Source of the DNA: Streptomyces sp. AC512_CC834
GTDB taxonomy: Bacteria > Actinomycetota > Actinomycetes > Streptomycetales > Streptomycetaceae
NCBI RefSeq assembly: GCF_019049325.1
Contig: NZ_JAGMUO010000078.1
Span: 23,081-87,080 of the forward strand
DNA length: 64,000 nucleotides
Direction of reading: 5' to 3'
The translations under genes and the position numbers were made by a program. Under the pieces are notes generated by a model. The model made no database searches. It worked only from the letters and a program-made list of their open reading frames with translations, and was not told the DNA's origin. Shown piece by piece: positions 1 to 6,912 of the stretch. Position 1 is the first letter of the stretch; each line of letters opens with the position of its first letter.

Positions 1-66
1 CGCGCGGAGGGCCCGGCGCTGGTGTTCCCCACCCGCGCCTGGGCCCCTTTCGTCGAGTCCCTCTGA
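1..66 (+). CDS. DUF397-family protein, C-terminal end only
   Basis: The first 66 bases read in frame 1 as the last 21 residues of a protein, ending in WAPFVESL and a TGA stop. The pattern 'G-P-A-L-V-F-P-T-R-A-W-x-x-F' is the usual C-terminus of DUF397 proteins. In Streptomyces these are short and normally lie next to helix-turn-helix (XRE) regulators. The rest of the gene is outside the window, so its partner cannot be seen. It converges on the next gene with an 11-base gap. The family call rests on this short tail only. Confidence 0.6.
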   Translation, partial: RAEGPALVFPTRAWAPFVESL

Positions 67-77
67 CGGACCGAGGT

Positions 78-437
78 CTACGGGTGGAGGCAGGCCCAGG
101 TGTTCGGGCCGATGATTCCGTCGTCTGCGATGCGGCACCTCATCTGCATGGCTACCACCCCGGCCTCCGTCACTTCCCCGAAGACCCCGTCTATGGCCAC
201 GGCGTTGTAGCCCCAGACGCGGTTCAGCAGACATTGGGCGTGACGCACGGCCGAGCCGGTGCTTCCCCTGCTGAGTACGGGATGGGAGCCGCTGTAGTTG
301 CAGGGGCCCAGGGCGGTCGCGGAGGACCCGGCGACGCTCTCGGGTGCGGGCGCGGCGGCTGCCGCGGGTACGGAGAGGACACCGCCGACCAAGGCCGCCA
401 CGGATACGGTAAGAGCGAGACGCTTGCGTAGGGACAT
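78..437 (-). CDS. Secreted peptidoglycan-binding domain protein
   Basis: Exported protein of 119 residues. An N-terminal signal peptide (MSLRKR, a hydrophobic stretch, then an A-rich cleavage region near residue 28) is followed by one peptidoglycan-binding type 1 domain at about residues 52-117, with the hallmarks DGVFG, ADGIIG-like DDGIIG and TW near the end. Such domains hold proteins on the cell wall. Three cysteines may form disulfides. The ATG at 437 is preferred over a GTG at 446 because a GAAAGG-like site is suitably spaced only for the ATG. It lies 138 bases downstream of a kinase whose extracellular part is the same domain type, so it may be a partner or competitor for the kinase's ligand. 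That role is inferred. Confidence 0.82.
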   Translation of the reverse strand: MSLRKRLALTVSVAALVGGVLSVPAAAAAPAPESVAGSSATALGPCNYSGSHPVLSRGSTGSAVRHAQCLLNRVWGYNAVAIDGVFGEVTEAGVVAMQMRCRIADDGIIGPNTWACLHP

Positions 438-575
438 GCCGGTCACACCTTTCGGAAGCTCGGAAGCAGTTGCACTTCGCGGCGGGAATCGCCGGCACAG
501 AACTTACGAGCGGAGCATCCGCCGTGCGTCAAACCAACGGTGTACTTGTGCCGTAAACCTGCGCGGTAGCAAAGC

Positions 576-1937
576 TCAGGACTCCCCGCCCTTGCGCAGC
601 GCCCGCCACGTCGCCGGGCCCACCATCCCGTCCGCGTCCAGGCCCGCCCGCTTCTGGAAGATGAGGACCGCGCTCTGGGTCTTCGGGCCGAAGTCGCCGT
701 CCACCTCGCCGACCTCCTCGATGCCGTGGAGGTGGCGGAGCAGGCACTGGAGCTCTCTGACCTGGCTGCCGCCGTCTCCCCGCTTGATGGTGAAGTCCCA
801 CGTGCCGCTCTGGCCCGCCTGGTATCCGCGACGGCCCTCGGCGTCCTCGTGGACCGTGGGCTTCTGACAGGTGGGAGGCGCGGCGGCGACGGGGGCCGAC
901 TCCCACGGGGTGGTGTAGGCGATGCTCGCCGCTCCCAGGATCGCTGCCGCGAGCGCTGCCGCCAGGGCCGGGCGGCGCCACCGCCGGGGGCGGAGCCTCG
1001 GGAGCCGGGCGGACCGGGAGGTGCCCGCCGCCTCCTCCACGCGGCGCAGCAGCGCGGCGGTGTCGGTGGTGCGTTGCGCGTGGGTCGGGGCGAGGCAGTC
1101 CCGCAGGATGGTCTGCCAGACGTCGGGGAGGTCGGGAGACAGGCGTAGTTCCTCACGGCCGCCGGCATAGCGCATCGCGGCGTCGGAGCGTGCCTCCGAG
1201 CTGCCGCCGGGCAGGGGGAACTCCCCGGTGAGGACCACGTGCGCGAGGACGCCGAAGGCCCAGACGTCGGCCGACGGGCGGATTCGGGTTCCGCGCTCGT
1301 CGACTTCGGGCCACAGGAGTTCGGGCGGGGTGTAGTCCGGGGTGGCGAAGGCGGGGGTGTAGGCGTGGGTGCCTTCCAGCTCGGCGGCCAGGTTGAAGTC
1401 GGCGAGCCGGGCCGAACCGTCCGCCATCAGCAGAACATTGGCCGGTTTCAGATCCCCGTGCAGCCAGCCCGCGTGGTGCAACTGGTGCAGGCCCTCGCAG
1501 ATCTGGGCCAGCAGGGCCGGACCGGCGTCCGGGCGCGGGGTCCGGGACAGTACGGCGTCCAGGGAGCCCTCGGCGCGCTCCAGCACCAGGACGGTCGCGC
1601 CGTCCAGCTCGGGATGGTCCGGGTCGTCGACCGTCAGGGTGTCGTACATCCGGATCAGGCGGGGGGAGCGGAGGCGGCGCAGCAGTTGTACCTCGCGTTC
1701 GGCCAGGTCGCGCAGGTGGTGCAGTTGGCGCGGGGTACGGGTGCCGGTGGGCAGGAACTTCAGCGCCGCCCGGCGTGGCAGTTCGCCGCCGTCGGAGGTG
1801 CGGCTCACCGTGCCGGGCGCGTGGCGGACCGCCTCGTAGACGGTGGCGAACGCGCCGGACGCGAGCGGCTCGCGCACCTCCCAGGGCCCGATCCGGTAGC
1901 CCTTGGGCACCGGGACCGCGTACGGCCGCCCGGTCAC
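576..1937 (-). CDS. Membrane Ser/Thr protein kinase with extracellular peptidoglycan-binding domain
   Basis: Kinase of 453 residues. The cytoplasmic kinase domain covers about residues 17-290: glycine-rich loop SGAFATVY, ATP-binding lysine K60, helix-C glutamate in EREVQLL, catalytic loop HGDLKPAN (160-167) and metal-binding DFN (180-182). The usual HRD arginine and DFG glycine are both replaced. One membrane helix at about 323-341 is followed by an outside segment with a peptidoglycan-binding type 1 domain (about 373-447; DGDFG, DGMVGPATW). The layout resembles PknB-type wall-sensing kinases, but with a different sensor. Its ATG overlaps the stop of the upstream FHA gene by four bases (ATGA), so the two are probably translationally coupled. 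The kinase is likely active, since the catalytic Asp and Lys are present. Confidence 0.9.
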   Translation of the reverse strand: MTGRPYAVPVPKGYRIGPWEVREPLASGAFATVYEAVRHAPGTVSRTSDGGELPRRAALKFLPTGTRTPRQLHHLRDLAEREVQLLRRLRSPRLIRMYDTLTVDDPDHPELDGATVLVLERAEGSLDAVLSRTPRPDAGPALLAQICEGLHQLHHAGWLHGDLKPANVLLMADGSARLADFNLAAELEGTHAYTPAFATPDYTPPELLWPEVDERGTRIRPSADVWAFGVLAHVVLTGEFPLPGGSSEARSDAAMRYAGGREELRLSPDLPDVWQTILRDCLAPTHAQRTTDTAALLRRVEEAAGTSRSARLPRLRPRRWRRPALAAALAAAILGAASIAYTTPWESAPVAAAPPTCQKPTVHEDAEGRRGYQAGQSGTWDFTIKRGDGGSQVRELQCLLRHLHGIEEVGEVDGDFGPKTQSAVLIFQKRAGLDADGMVGPATWRALRKGGES

Positions 1938-2677
1938 CGTGCCGCTCCGCTCGGGGCCGGGGCGAGTACGACGAGGTCGTCCTCGCGGACCAGGTCGAAG
2001 CGGAGGGCGAGCGAGGCCAGGGACTCCTTCTTGCCGTGGGTGCGTCTGCCGGGCTCGGCCGTGTCCGGGCCCGGTCTCAGCCGCAGTTTGACGGCGAGGT
2101 AGTCGATGTTCCAGTAGACGGCGGAGCGGCTGACCTTGGGCCAGCAGGGCCGCAGCCGCTCCACGATCTCCTCGACGGCGGGCAGCGGCGCCCGGGGTTC
2201 ACCGCGCAGGCGCCGCTCGCACAGCGCGGCCAGGACCGCGAAGTACCGCTTGGTGCGGTCAAGGGCGAACGCCGGGACCGTGCCGGCCCCCTCAAGACCG
2301 CGGCGTTCGATGCTGCGGAAGGCGTGCCGCGGAGCCCAGACGTCGAAGGTGAGCAGGTCACCCGCGGCCGGCAGGGTCACGCGCGCCAGCTCGAACGGTA
2401 CGGGCGCCTCCACGCGGCCGGGGGGCACCTTGATGTGCTCGCCGGCGCCCTCCGGGTTCTCCACCACATAGGTCTGGTCCTCGCTGAGATTGCTCAGCAG
2501 CCAGAAGGTGCGGTGCGCCGTGATCTCCCCGGCGATTCTGGGCACCCCCGCGTGTGCGATGACGAGCCCGCCGCCCCGGGCCGATGCCCTGCCGAACTCG
2601 ACGCGGTCGCCCGTGCCGATCCTTAGCTGTTCGGTGACGCTGCCGCACGACGGCGGCACGACGATGACGCTGTACAT
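1934..2677 (-). CDS. FHA-domain protein with C-terminal helical domain, kinase partner
   Basis: Protein of 247 residues. The N-terminal part (about 15-110) looks like an FHA phosphothreonine-binding domain: a VEFGRAS start, an ITAHRTFWLLSNLS core and a conserved YVVENPEGAGEHIKV stretch. The C-terminal part (about 130-235) has a conserved pattern (KRYFAVLAALCE, WPxVSRSAVYWNIDYLAVKLRL, ESLASLALRF) that looks like a winged-helix fold, so it may be a phospho-controlled DNA- or protein-binding module. No membrane segment or signal is visible, so it should act in the cytoplasm. It lies directly upstream of and overlaps the kinase gene, which suggests it binds the kinase or its substrate. It is clearly paralogous to the FHA protein at 5107-5853. 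Its exact job is unknown. Confidence 0.85.
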   Translation of the reverse strand: MYSVIVVPPSCGSVTEQLRIGTGDRVEFGRASARGGGLVIAHAGVPRIAGEITAHRTFWLLSNLSEDQTYVVENPEGAGEHIKVPPGRVEAPVPFELARVTLPAAGDLLTFDVWAPRHAFRSIERRGLEGAGTVPAFALDRTKRYFAVLAALCERRLRGEPRAPLPAVEEIVERLRPCWPKVSRSAVYWNIDYLAVKLRLRPGPDTAEPGRRTHGKKESLASLALRFDLVREDDLVVLAPAPSGAAR

Positions 2678-2775
2678 GGAGTCGTCCCCCTCCCCAGTCC
2701 AACAAGGGGCAGCGTACGGGAGACGGGTGAGGGCAGCCTAAGCATTCGGACGGTGCGGCGCGGCGTGGCGGGGTC

Positions 2776-2827
2776 GGTGACGTCCGCTGGTGACGTCCGT
2801 CGGTGACGTCCGTCGGTGACGTCCGTC
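2776..2827. repeat. Four tandem copies of a 13-bp unit
   Basis: The unit GGTGACGTCCGTC occurs four times head to tail; the first copy has CT in place of TC at its end. It lies about 100 bases upstream of the FHA start at 2677, between the two kinase modules. It could hold regulator sites or be slippage-prone filler; nothing in the sequence decides which. Confidence 0.85.
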
Positions 2828-2847
2828 GGTCGGCCTGACGGCGAAAC

Positions 2848-2890
2848 GGCGGCCCTCGGTTCTCCTCCGCGGAGGGAACCGAGGGCCGCC
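2848..2890 (-). terminator. Strong inverted repeat, probable terminator
   Basis: A perfect 15-bp inverted repeat (GGCGGCCCTCGGTTC and its complement) encloses a 13-base loop that can itself pair. It begins 26 bases after the stop of the secreted-protein gene ending at 2916, the right place to end transcription of that module before the next one. Confidence 0.8.
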
Positions 2891-2915
2891 GGACGGGCAG
2901 ACCCGGGTGAGCGGA

Positions 2916-3386
2916 TCAGCAGGGGCGCAGGTACCAGACCGGGTCCCAGTCCGCCCGGCCCGCCTCGTAGGCCGTGGACGTCCAGCGGACGCTGCGGTCC
3001 TGGTTGTAGAACTTGGCGACCGTGCCCGAGGTCTGGTTGTTGGTGAACGGGCCGTCGCCCGTCCAGTTGGAGAGCTTCCACATCTGACACTTGTAGAAGT
3101 CGAACTTGGTGCCGTCGACGACCATGCACAGGTGGCCGTAGCGGCAGGCCAGGTCCTGGGCGCCCTTGGTCACGGGCGCGTCCGTCACGGTCAGGCCCTC
3201 GTACTGGACCGCGTCGGCGGACACGCGCAGGGGCTTCGGGCTGTCGGCCAGTACCTGCTCGGCCTTCTGCTGGAGGCCGGTGACCCGGGTGCCGTCCGGG
3301 CCGTCGGCGGCGGTGGCCGTGATCGTGGAGCCGGCGGCCAGTGCGGTGGCCGCGAAGAGGAGTGCCGCGGGCTTGATGATGTTCAT
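2916..3386 (-). CDS. Small secreted protein, peptidase inhibitor I36-like
   Basis: Exported protein of 156 residues. A signal peptide (MNIIKP, hydrophobic A/L-rich core, cleavage near residue 27) precedes a linker and a C-terminal domain from about residue 80 with four cysteines and many aromatic residues (CRYGHLC, FYKC, WKLSNW, RPC at the end). This resembles the crystallin-like fold of secreted Streptomyces peptidase inhibitors of family I36, but the match is by general pattern only. The ATG at 3386 is chosen because the signal peptide starts there; the open frame upstream has no protein-like character. It is the third gene of the second FHA-kinase-secreted module, 98 bases after the kinase stop, so a role as ligand or effector of that kinase is possible. 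Confidence 0.7.
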   Translation of the reverse strand: MNIIKPAALLFAATALAAGSTITATAADGPDGTRVTGLQQKAEQVLADSPKPLRVSADAVQYEGLTVTDAPVTKGAQDLACRYGHLCMVVDGTKFDFYKCQMWKLSNWTGDGPFTNNQTSGTVAKFYNQDRSVRWTSTAYEAGRADWDPVWYLRPC

Positions 3387-3484
3387 CGTTGTTCCCCCGA
3401 GAACGTCGGTGTCGTACCGCCGAAGCGGTGTGCTCACACCGTGCCCCGGGACGCCCGCCGGGTGGTACCTCAGAACTCTCAGGG

Positions 3485-5110
3485 TCACTTCCCGCCGGAG
3501 GGCGTGTACTCCTTGAGGCGGTGAGCGACGCGGTCGGCGTAGTCGCGGTACTTCGGGGGAACCCCGCCCGCGTCGTTCACCTTCTTGTACGACGTCCGGT
3601 AGGACAGAGCGATCAGCACTCTGCGGTCGCCCCGCAGACCGGCGTCGAGGTGCGGCGTGATCCAGCAGAGGTAGCGGCCCATCGCCGGAATGGACTCGGC
3701 GGGCGGGAACGGCGGCCGGGGCACGGTCTTGTCCGGTGCGCCGTCCGCGTTCATCCACCAGCGCAGCACGCTCGGGGTCCAGCGGGCGATGCCGTACTCG
3801 TTCTTGTCCGGGTCGGCGAGGTCCGGGTCGAAGTCGCTCTCGACCTTCAGCATGGCCGCGATCAGGGCCGGGCTGACCTCCTTGTGTCCACACTCGTGCG
3901 CCGTATCCACGATCAGCCGGCGATAGGCGGGCGGCACGTCCCGGTCGGTACGCAGTTCGGCCGCTCCGTAGGAGGCGGCGGCGACGCTCGCGGTGCCGCC
4001 GGGGCGCGGGCCCGCTACGGGCTCCCGGCCGTCGTCGGCCCAGCGGACGACGCCGTAGCCGAGCGCGGTGAGGGCGACCAGCCCCGCGGCCGCGGCGGCG
4101 AGGACCTTGCGCCGGGGGCGTGCGCGGGGCCGCCGGAGCGAGAACCTCGCCAGGCCGCTCGCGCCGCCCGTCATGCCGCCCGTCACGCCTGTCACCCGCC
4201 GCAGCAGCGCGTCGGTGCCGATGCGGTCGGCGTGTGTACGGGTCAGGCACGCCCGCACGATCTCCCGCCACGCCGACGGCAGTTCGGGGGACAGGCGCAG
4301 TTCGTGGGTGCCGCGTGCGTAGGCGATCGCGGCGTCGCGGCGGGCCGTCGGGGTGCCGCCGGGCAGCGGGAAGGACCCCGTGAGCACCAGGTGGGCCAGG
4401 ACGCCGAAGGCCCACACGTCGGCGGACGGGCGGATCCGGCGGCCCCGTTCACCGATCTCGGACCACAGCAGCTCGGGCGGCGTGTAGTCCGGGGTGGAGA
4501 AGGCGGGCGTGTAGGCGTGGGTGCCTTCCATCTCCGCGGCCATGTTGAAGTCGGCGAGCCGCACCGAACCGTCCGCCATCAGCAGCACGTTGGCCGGTTT
4601 CAGGTCCCCGTGCACCCAGCCCGCCCGGTGCAACTGGGCCAGCCCGGCGCAGACCTGGGCGAGCAGCACGGGCCCGGCCGGCGGGCGGGGCGTGGCGCGG
4701 AGCAGGGCGGACAGGGAGCCCTCGGCCCGCTCCAGGACGAGGACGGTGGCACCGTCGAGCCTGCTGTTCGCGGGGTCGTCGACGGTGAGGGTCTCGTACA
4801 TCCGGATCAGCCGGGGCTGTCGCAGTCGGCGCAGCAACTCCACCTCGCGCTCGATCAGGTCCCGCAGGTGGGCCAGTTGGCGCGGGGTGCCGGTGCCGGT
4901 GGGCAGGAACTTCAGCGCGGCCGTCTGCGGCAGGTCGCCGCCCGTGCCGTCGGCGCCACCCGTGTCACCGGCGCTGCCCTCGTCGTCGGCGCCGTCCGTG
5001 CGGTGCGCGGCGTACACGCTGCCGAAGGCGCCGGTCGCGATCGGCTCGCGCACCTCCCAGGCACCCACCCGGTACCCCCTGGGCACCGGGACGGCGTACG
5101 GCTCCGTCAT
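3485..5110 (-). CDS. Membrane Ser/Thr protein kinase with extracellular lysozyme/SLT-like domain
   Basis: Kinase of 541 residues. The cytoplasmic domain spans about 17-300 with ATP-binding K67, HGDLKPAN (157-164) and DFN (177-179), the same departures from HRD and DFG as in the paralog at 576-1937. A basic stretch and one membrane helix (about 325-345) lead to an extracellular domain at about 385-535. That domain has SPALIAAMLKVESDFDP (glutamate E414) followed by YGIARWTPS, the layout of lytic transglycosylase and goose-type lysozyme folds, where this glutamate is catalytic. It may bind or cleave peptidoglycan. The ATG at 5110 overlaps the FHA stop by four bases; the frame remains open upstream but runs inside the FHA gene. 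A Gly/Asp/Thr-rich insert at about 38-62 is absent from the paralog. Confidence 0.88.
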   Translation of the reverse strand: MTEPYAVPVPRGYRVGAWEVREPIATGAFGSVYAAHRTDGADDEGSAGDTGGADGTGGDLPQTAALKFLPTGTGTPRQLAHLRDLIEREVELLRRLRQPRLIRMYETLTVDDPANSRLDGATVLVLERAEGSLSALLRATPRPPAGPVLLAQVCAGLAQLHRAGWVHGDLKPANVLLMADGSVRLADFNMAAEMEGTHAYTPAFSTPDYTPPELLWSEIGERGRRIRPSADVWAFGVLAHLVLTGSFPLPGGTPTARRDAAIAYARGTHELRLSPELPSAWREIVRACLTRTHADRIGTDALLRRVTGVTGGMTGGASGLARFSLRRPRARPRRKVLAAAAAGLVALTALGYGVVRWADDGREPVAGPRPGGTASVAAASYGAAELRTDRDVPPAYRRLIVDTAHECGHKEVSPALIAAMLKVESDFDPDLADPDKNEYGIARWTPSVLRWWMNADGAPDKTVPRPPFPPAESIPAMGRYLCWITPHLDAGLRGDRRVLIALSYRTSYKKVNDAGGVPPKYRDYADRVAHRLKEYTPSGGK

Positions 5111-5853
5111 CGCAGTGCCTGTCCTGACGGTTCCGTGAGGACCACCAGGTCGTCCTCGCGGACCAGGTCGAAGCGGAGCGCCAGCGAGACCAGCGACTCC
5201 TTCTTGCCGTTCAGCCGCGGACCCGGCTCGGCGGTCTCCGGGCCCGGCTTCAGCCGCAGCTTCACCGCGAGGTAGTCGATGTTCCACTGCACGGACGTAC
5301 GGGACGCGGCCGGCCAGGCCGGGCGGAGCCGCTCGACGACCTGGTCCATGGTGGGCAGCGGCGCGTGCGGCGCCCCGCGCAGCCGCGGCTCGCACAGCGC
5401 GGCCAGCACCGCGAAGTACCGCTTGGTGCGGTCGACGGAGAACGCCGGGGCGGTCGGCTCGCCGTCGGTGCCGTCCTCTCCGCGCAGATAGTCGTGGCGC
5501 GGCGCCCACACCTCGACCGGCAGCAGGTCGCCGGCCGCGGGCAGCACGATCCGCGAGAACTCGAACGGCACCGGGGCGTCCAGCCGGCCCGGCGCGACCT
5601 TGATGTGCTCGCCGGCGCCCTCCGGGTTCTCCACCACGTAGGTCTGCTGGGCGGAGAGGTTGCTCACGGTCCAGAACGTGCCGTGCGCGGTGATCTCACC
5701 CGCTCTGCGCGACACCCCGTCGTGCCCGATCAGCAGACCCCCCTCGGGCACGGACCGCCCGAAGACGAGCCGTTCGCCGGGCGCGAGCCGGAACTGGGTA
5801 CTGGTCTCTTCGTCCTCCGGGGTCGGCGGAGGTACCACGATGATGCTGTACAA
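5107..5853 (-). CDS. FHA-domain protein with C-terminal helical domain, kinase partner (second copy)
   Basis: Protein of 248 residues, paralogous along its whole length to the FHA protein at 1934-2677. The FHA-like N-terminus has LVFGRSVP, ITAHGTFWTVSNLS and the same YVVENPEGAGEHIKV stretch. The C-terminal domain keeps KRYFAVLAALCE, WPAASRTSVQWNIDYLAVKLRLKP and ESLVSLALRFDLV. The strong conservation of the C-terminal pattern between copies argues that it binds something specific. It is the first gene of the second module and overlaps its kinase by ATGA. Cytoplasmic, with no signal or membrane segment. Function is inferred from its domain and from pairing with the kinase. Confidence 0.85.
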   Translation of the reverse strand: MYSIIVVPPPTPEDEETSTQFRLAPGERLVFGRSVPEGGLLIGHDGVSRRAGEITAHGTFWTVSNLSAQQTYVVENPEGAGEHIKVAPGRLDAPVPFEFSRIVLPAAGDLLPVEVWAPRHDYLRGEDGTDGEPTAPAFSVDRTKRYFAVLAALCEPRLRGAPHAPLPTMDQVVERLRPAWPAASRTSVQWNIDYLAVKLRLKPGPETAEPGPRLNGKKESLVSLALRFDLVREDDLVVLTEPSGQALR

Positions 5854-5905
5854 GGTGCGTCTCCCCGTGCCTGACGGCTACCCGAGCCAGCCTAGGGCGA
5901 CGCAC

Positions 5906-5945
5906 CAGGGCCGTGCCCCCCTCGTACGGGTGAGACACGGCCCTG
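5906..5945 (-). terminator. Inverted repeat, possible terminator
   Basis: CAGGGCCGTG and its complement CACGGCCCTG (10 bp each) flank a 20-base loop. It lies 83 bases after the stop of the membrane-protein gene ending at 6028 and about 50 bases upstream of the FHA start. The loop is long and no T run follows. Three short direct repeats of ACGCCGGTT lie nearby at about 5978-6028. Confidence 0.4.
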
Positions 5946-6027
5946 TGACGTGATTGGCCAGAAGTACGCCGTGGCGGACGCCGGTTCGGCACGGGCGCAC
6001 GCCGGTTGGGTACCGGCATACGCCGGT

Positions 6028-6639
6028 TCAGTACCGCGGGCGGGTGAACCAGGCGCTGCCGTTCCTGTTGGCGCAGAACACGATGATCAGGATGCCGAGG
6101 ATCACACTGATCAGGGCGAAGACGTTCGAAGCGAACAGGCTGATGACGCTGAACAGGAGGACCACCGACGCGTACACGATGGCGGACACGCGCGCGCCGC
6201 CCCGTCCCGAGGCGAACTTGACGGCCGTGAATATCGCCCAGAAAGCAAACGCCAGCACGATGACACCGAAGACGATCATGACGCCGGCGCCGATGTCGGC
6301 GACGGTGTCCGCGTCCTCCGCGGAGATGTTCGGGTCGGTGGAGGCCGCGTCCTCGAACTGGTCCACGAACCAGGCGCTGGCGACCATCATCAGCAGACCG
6401 CCGATGACCTGGAAGGCGCCCAGCACGAACAGCATCACGCGCGCGGCCTTCACCGAGCCCGGCATGACCGCCGGACCCGGCGCGTAGCCGCCGCCGTAGG
6501 GCTGCTGCACCGGCGGGGCCGCGGGGTAGCCGTAGCCCGGCTGACCCTGGCCCTGGGGCTGCTGCTGGGGGTAGCCGTAGTTCGGCTGCTGGCCGCCCTG
6601 GGGCGGGCCGTAGGGGTTGTTCGGGTCGCCGAAACTCAT
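6028..6639 (-). CDS. Small membrane protein with Pro/Gln/Gly/Tyr-rich head
   Basis: Protein of 203 residues. The first 65 residues are low-complexity and rich in P, Q, G and Y (repeats like GYPQQQPQGQ). The rest holds four hydrophobic segments (roughly VKAARVMLFVLGAF, GAGVMIVFGVIVLAFAFW, VSAIVYASVVLLFSVISLF, ISVILGILIIVFC) and a short cytoplasmic tail. This is a common actinobacterial membrane-protein layout whose disordered head may bind other proteins. No enzyme motif is visible. The ATG at 6639 is preceded by GGAGGAAG at good spacing, and that site lies inside an inverted repeat in the leader. It is divergent from folD. Confidence 0.85.
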   Translation of the reverse strand: MSFGDPNNPYGPPQGGQQPNYGYPQQQPQGQGQPGYGYPAAPPVQQPYGGGYAPGPAVMPGSVKAARVMLFVLGAFQVIGGLLMMVASAWFVDQFEDAASTDPNISAEDADTVADIGAGVMIVFGVIVLAFAFWAIFTAVKFASGRGGARVSAIVYASVVLLFSVISLFASNVFALISVILGILIIVFCANRNGSAWFTRPRY

Positions 6640-6644
6640 GGCGG

Positions 6645-6702
6645 GACTTCCTCCGTCGCTGTCAAGTGCGGGGACGACGCGCGGCCCGACTCGGAGGAAG
6701 TC
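6645..6702 (-). promoter_or_regulatory. Leader hairpin that can mask the ribosome binding site
   Basis: On the minus strand GACTTCCTCCG pairs perfectly with CGGAGGAAGTC, 36 bases apart. The second arm contains the GGAGGAAG ribosome binding site of the membrane protein starting at 6639. If the stem forms in the mRNA, translation would be shut. The pairing is seen directly; a regulatory role is inferred. Confidence 0.5.
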
Positions 6703-6912
6703 ATTACGAAGCGGTTCGTCCCCCCGGTACGGCCCCGCGGCACTGTGCTGTCCCATCGTTCTTGACCGAACTCTTACTTGTCCACCCCGCCCGCAAGGTG
6801 TTGTGCAAGTGCAACAACGCCGATCATGGGCGGATACGGGTGGAGGCGTCCGCCGGCGTCCGGATGATGGCCTGATTGGAACCCGGGGCCGGTCATCCCC
6901 GAGAATGGGGGC

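Noticed and set aside
2776..2827. Four repeats as a CRISPR remnant
   Set aside because: The units are joined head to tail with no spacers, and no cas genes are near.
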